From positions 1 to 17,853 of the forward strand of contig JAADDL010000108.1 in the NCBI GenBank assembly GCA_013153915.1: a stretch of 17,853 nucleotides of DNA, in the 5' to 3' direction. This document shows positions 15,749 through 17,853 of this stretch, piece by piece. Position 1 is the first letter of the stretch; every line of letters begins with the position of its first letter. Made by a program: the position numbers and the translations under genes. Under the pieces are notes generated by a model, which was not told where the DNA came from, did no database searches, and was given only the letters and a program-made list of their open reading frames with translations. Source of the DNA: Campylobacterota bacterium (GTDB lineage Bacteria; Campylobacterota; Campylobacteria; Campylobacterales; JALSKU01).

Positions 15749-16765
15749 ATGGGTATAAAAAGATATGCGATATTTGCAATATTGTTTTTAGTAGCGGTAG
15801 GAGTATATGTTTATACATTTAACGGAGGTACATATACGCTGACGGTTTTTGGAGTGCCTTTGACTCTGCCCGTAGCGCTATGGATTATACTTCCCGCCGT
15901 AGTGATAGCTATAGGCTCCATCTTACATATGCTGTATTATAGTATCAAAGGTTACTTTATACAAAGAAATCTCCAAAAAGATTATAAAACCTTTTTGAAG
16001 TTCTCAAAAAGTAGAATATTGGGACTTGAAGAAGACGGCAATTTCAAAACTACTTGGTATAAATTGCCGGCAAGAATATTGAAGCACTTTAGATTTGACG
16101 CCACTAAAGACCCTGACGATATAGAGGACGAAGAGATAAAAAACACCATCTTAGACCTTAAAAAGATAGAAAAAGGCGAAAGTGTCAATCTAAAAAAATA
16201 CAAACTTCCGGAAGATAACTATTTTGTTAGAAAAAATAAACTCAATAAACTTGCCGAAGATAAAAGATATGCCGAAGAGATACTAAATGAGTGTCAAGAC
16301 GATAAAAAAGATGACGAAATTTGCAAACAAGCGTTTGAGGTGTACGCTACTTATACAACCTACTCCAATATCAAAAAACAAGGTTTTAAGATAGATAAAG
16401 CTCTTTTTGAAAAGTTGTTGGATAGGATAATAGACCCCGATGATTTCTTTAGCATAGAAAACGATGAACTTTATGAGTTGATTAAGAGTTTTGACTACTC
16501 AAAGACGGAGTATGTCAAACTGGCTAAAAAACTAAAACAATTCCTAAATCCCGAAACGCTTATATCGCTATACGAAAAACTCTCAACGGAAAAAGACGCG
16601 GCTATGCAAGCTTATTTATATATCCTATTTGAGTACCAAATGATAGATAAAGCAAGAGAGATTTTAGAAAGTAGCGCCAAAAACGAACTTGAAAAGTTTA
16701 AATACTTCCTCTTTTTAAGAGATAACGGGAAAAATTTCGATATCGATATATTTTTTGATGTATGA
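15749..16765 (+). CDS. Two-TM membrane protein with long helical cytosolic domain
   Basis: A 338-aa protein I cannot assign to a characterised family. The N-terminus has a TM helix at about residues 6-23, a short polar loop with beta-type sequence (GGTYTLTVFGVPLTL), and a second TM helix at about 40-62, then a basic stretch and about 270 highly charged, helix-rich residues. The two-TM part resembles LapA/YciS (DUF1049) in layout. The C-terminal part (for example AYLYILFEYQMIDKAREILE) looks like helical hairpins of the TPR type. These are inferences from pattern only. The ATG at 15749 has aaaggg at 15737-15742. It lies between the dksA-like gene and dus, with its stop overlapping the dus start. 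By recollection, a membrane protein occupies the same place in Campylobacter jejuni. Confidence 0.8.
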   Translation: MGIKRYAIFAILFLVAVGVYVYTFNGGTYTLTVFGVPLTLPVALWIILPAVVIAIGSILHMLYYSIKGYFIQRNLQKDYKTFLKFSKSRILGLEEDGNFKTTWYKLPARILKHFRFDATKDPDDIEDEEIKNTILDLKKIEKGESVNLKKYKLPEDNYFVRKNKLNKLAEDKRYAEEILNECQDDKKDDEICKQAFEVYATYTTYSNIKKQGFKIDKALFEKLLDRIIDPDDFFSIENDELYELIKSFDYSKTEYVKLAKKLKQFLNPETLISLYEKLSTEKDAAMQAYLYILFEYQMIDKAREILESSAKNELEKFKYFLFLRDNGKNFDIDIFFDV

Positions 16766-17694
16766 TTGATTTTCAAAAAGAAGATCTGCTCTTTTTGGCC
16801 CCGCTGGCAGGTTATACCGACCTGCCTTTTAGGGCATTGGTTAAAGATTTCGGAGCTGATGTGACCGTTAGCGAGATGATTAGCTCCAACGCTCTTGTGT
16901 ATGACTCGAAAAAAACTTTAAAAATGTTGGAAAAATCTCCCAACGAAACTCCTTATATCGTTCAAATCGCAGGCAATAACGAAGAAATCATAAAAAAAGC
17001 GGTTTTAAAACTTAATGAAATGGACGGCATAGACGGCATAGATCTAAATTGCGGATGTCCCGCTCCAAAAGTCGTAAAGCATGGGTCGGGAAGCGCGCTT
17101 CTTAAAGATTTGCCAAAGATGGCTAGGCTGATAGAGACTATCAAAAAACACTCCACCAAAAGATACACTTCGGTAAAATCGAGGCTTGGATTTGATAGAA
17201 AAATTCCCAAAGAGATTGTAAAAGTTTGTGAAGATAGCGGGGCTGATTTCGTTACGCTACATGGAAGAACCAGAAGCGACGGATATAAAAGCGACAAGAT
17301 AGACTATGAGTCTATAAAAGAGGCTAAAAGCTTTGCGAATATTCCCGTTATAGCCAACGGAGATATCATAAATCTATCTACTTATAAAAAAGTCAAAAAG
17401 ATAACCGACGCCGACGCCGTTATGATAGGTAGAGGAGCCATAGGCAATCCTTGGATATTTTACCAAATCAAAAATTCATTGGAATTTGTAAAAAAAGAGA
17501 AGATAAAAGATATCGTTTTGAAACACTTTTACTATATGCGTGAATTTTACGGCGACAGAGGAGTGGCACTTTTTAGAAAACATCTACACTTATACTCCAA
17601 AAGTTTTCCAAACGCTTCAAACTTTAGAGATAAGGTAAACAAGATTAACGACCCTCAAGAGTTGATAGAAAAAATCGAGTTGTTTTTTGATTAG
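16762..17694 (+). CDS. dus: tRNA-dihydrouridine synthase
   Basis: FMN-dependent enzyme that reduces specific uridines in the tRNA D-loop to dihydrouridine using NADPH. It is 310 aa, a normal length. A TIM barrel opens with FLAPLAGYTDLPFRAL; SEMISSNAL, the catalytic motif N96-C-G-C99-P-A-P-K-V with C99 as the general acid, the FVTLHGRTRSDGY segment, and the phosphate-binding DAVMIGRGAIGNPWIF all match the DusB-like branch. Which tRNA position it modifies (dusA/B/C) cannot be fixed from this alone. No Shine-Dalgarno sequence precedes the ATG, which overlaps the upstream stop (ATGA), so translation is probably coupled. The helical tRNA-binding C-terminus appears complete. Confidence 0.94.
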   Translation: MIDFQKEDLLFLAPLAGYTDLPFRALVKDFGADVTVSEMISSNALVYDSKKTLKMLEKSPNETPYIVQIAGNNEEIIKKAVLKLNEMDGIDGIDLNCGCPAPKVVKHGSGSALLKDLPKMARLIETIKKHSTKRYTSVKSRLGFDRKIPKEIVKVCEDSGADFVTLHGRTRSDGYKSDKIDYESIKEAKSFANIPVIANGDIINLSTYKKVKKITDADAVMIGRGAIGNPWIFYQIKNSLEFVKKEKIKDIVLKHFYYMREFYGDRGVALFRKHLHLYSKSFPNASNFRDKVNKINDPQELIEKIELFFD

Positions 17695-17736
17695 ATATTT
17701 ATATGAAAACAATAGCTATAAAATAATCTTTAACCG

Positions 17737-17853
17737 TTAATCAAAATTGTCTTGACTAACTTTCTCTCTATAGTCGGAGAGTTTATCGTTTCCTACTTTT
17801 AAAAATTCATCTAATTTTTCTCTATTTTTTGCAAATATTTTTTCAAATTCTTC
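17737..17853 (-). CDS. C-terminus of an unidentified helical protein, cut by window edge
   Basis: Read from the right edge on the minus strand, an open frame gives 38 residues ending at TAA (17739-17737): EEFEKIFAKNREKLDEFLKV then GNDKLSDYREKVSQDNFD. It is charged, with phenylalanines and leucines spaced as in an amphipathic helix, and resembles the ends of phasin-like or other coiled-coil proteins, but no family can be named. It converges on dus with a 42-bp gap. The absence of stops over only 38 codons is weak evidence; the protein-like composition makes a real gene more likely than not. Confidence 0.55.
   Translation of the reverse strand, partial: EEFEKIFAKNREKLDEFLKVGNDKLSDYREKVSQDNFD

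Noticed and set aside
17023..17042. Tandem gacggcata repeat in dus
   Set aside because: It encodes DGIDGID just before the catalytic motif, within normal family variation; two copies do not indicate a functional repeat.
17689..17728. Possible terminator after dus (gatta...taatc with tttata/tataaa)
   Set aside because: The arms are short, all A-T, bulged and separated by a large loop; this is expected by chance in such AT-rich sequence.
1..17853. tRNA or rRNA genes, CRISPR arrays, insertion sequences, prophage or defence genes
   Set aside because: No tRNA-like cloverleaf, spaced direct repeats, transposase or integrase motifs or defence domains were seen, and coding content is uniform.

Overview
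This window looks like ordinary chromosome from a member of the Campylobacterota (formerly Epsilonproteobacteria), probably a free-living Sulfurimonas/Sulfurovum-type organism rather than a host-adapted one. The genus is not certain. Reasons: AT-rich coding sequence with heavy AAA/ATA/GAT usage, tightly packed genes, promoters with a clear TATAAT-like -10 but a poor -35, a short (~205 aa) RecO of the type seen in this phylum, and the order inositol-phosphatase-like gene - accD - rlmH - dksA-like - membrane protein - dus. From memory, that order matches a Campylobacter jejuni block. There are no mobile elements, CRISPR arrays, tRNAs, rRNAs or prophage genes, and no intergenic stretch exceeds 150 bp.

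Layout. (1) The 3' two-thirds of dnaK (1-1214) enters from the left and ends at a perfect 12-bp hairpin. (2) After a 149-bp gap with a good promoter comes dsbD (1364-3241), a full three-domain periplasmic reductant exporter. (3) A likely operon follows (3280-6760): a dihydroorotase homologue that has lost most of its metal ligands, proA (proline synthesis), a lone ABC ATPase whose start overlaps the proA stop, and a small membrane-anchored monohaem protein. (4) recO (6763-7380) lies on the minus strand, converging on the haem gene with a 2-bp gap. It is driven by a near-consensus promoter that predicts a leaderless mRNA. (5) gltB and gltD (7486-13294) encode the two glutamate synthase subunits. 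(6) They run almost without a gap into an inositol-monophosphatase-family gene, accD and rlmH, with stop/start overlaps. (7) After an AU-rich hairpin built from 7-bp units come a dksA-like gene, an unrecognised two-TM membrane protein and a dus gene. (8) At the right edge, the C-terminus of a short helical protein on the minus strand converges on dus.

Together these are mainly housekeeping functions: protein folding (DnaK), periplasmic thiol redox balance (DsbD), nitrogen assimilation (GltBD), proline synthesis, malonyl-CoA formation (AccD), rRNA and tRNA modification (RlmH, Dus), stringent-type transcription control (DksA-like) and recombinational repair (RecO). I found no convincing new multi-gene system. 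The items most worth a second look are the degenerate dihydroorotase, the predicted leaderless recO transcript, the heptad-repeat hairpin before dksA, the orphan ABC ATPase/monohaem pair and the LapA-like membrane protein.
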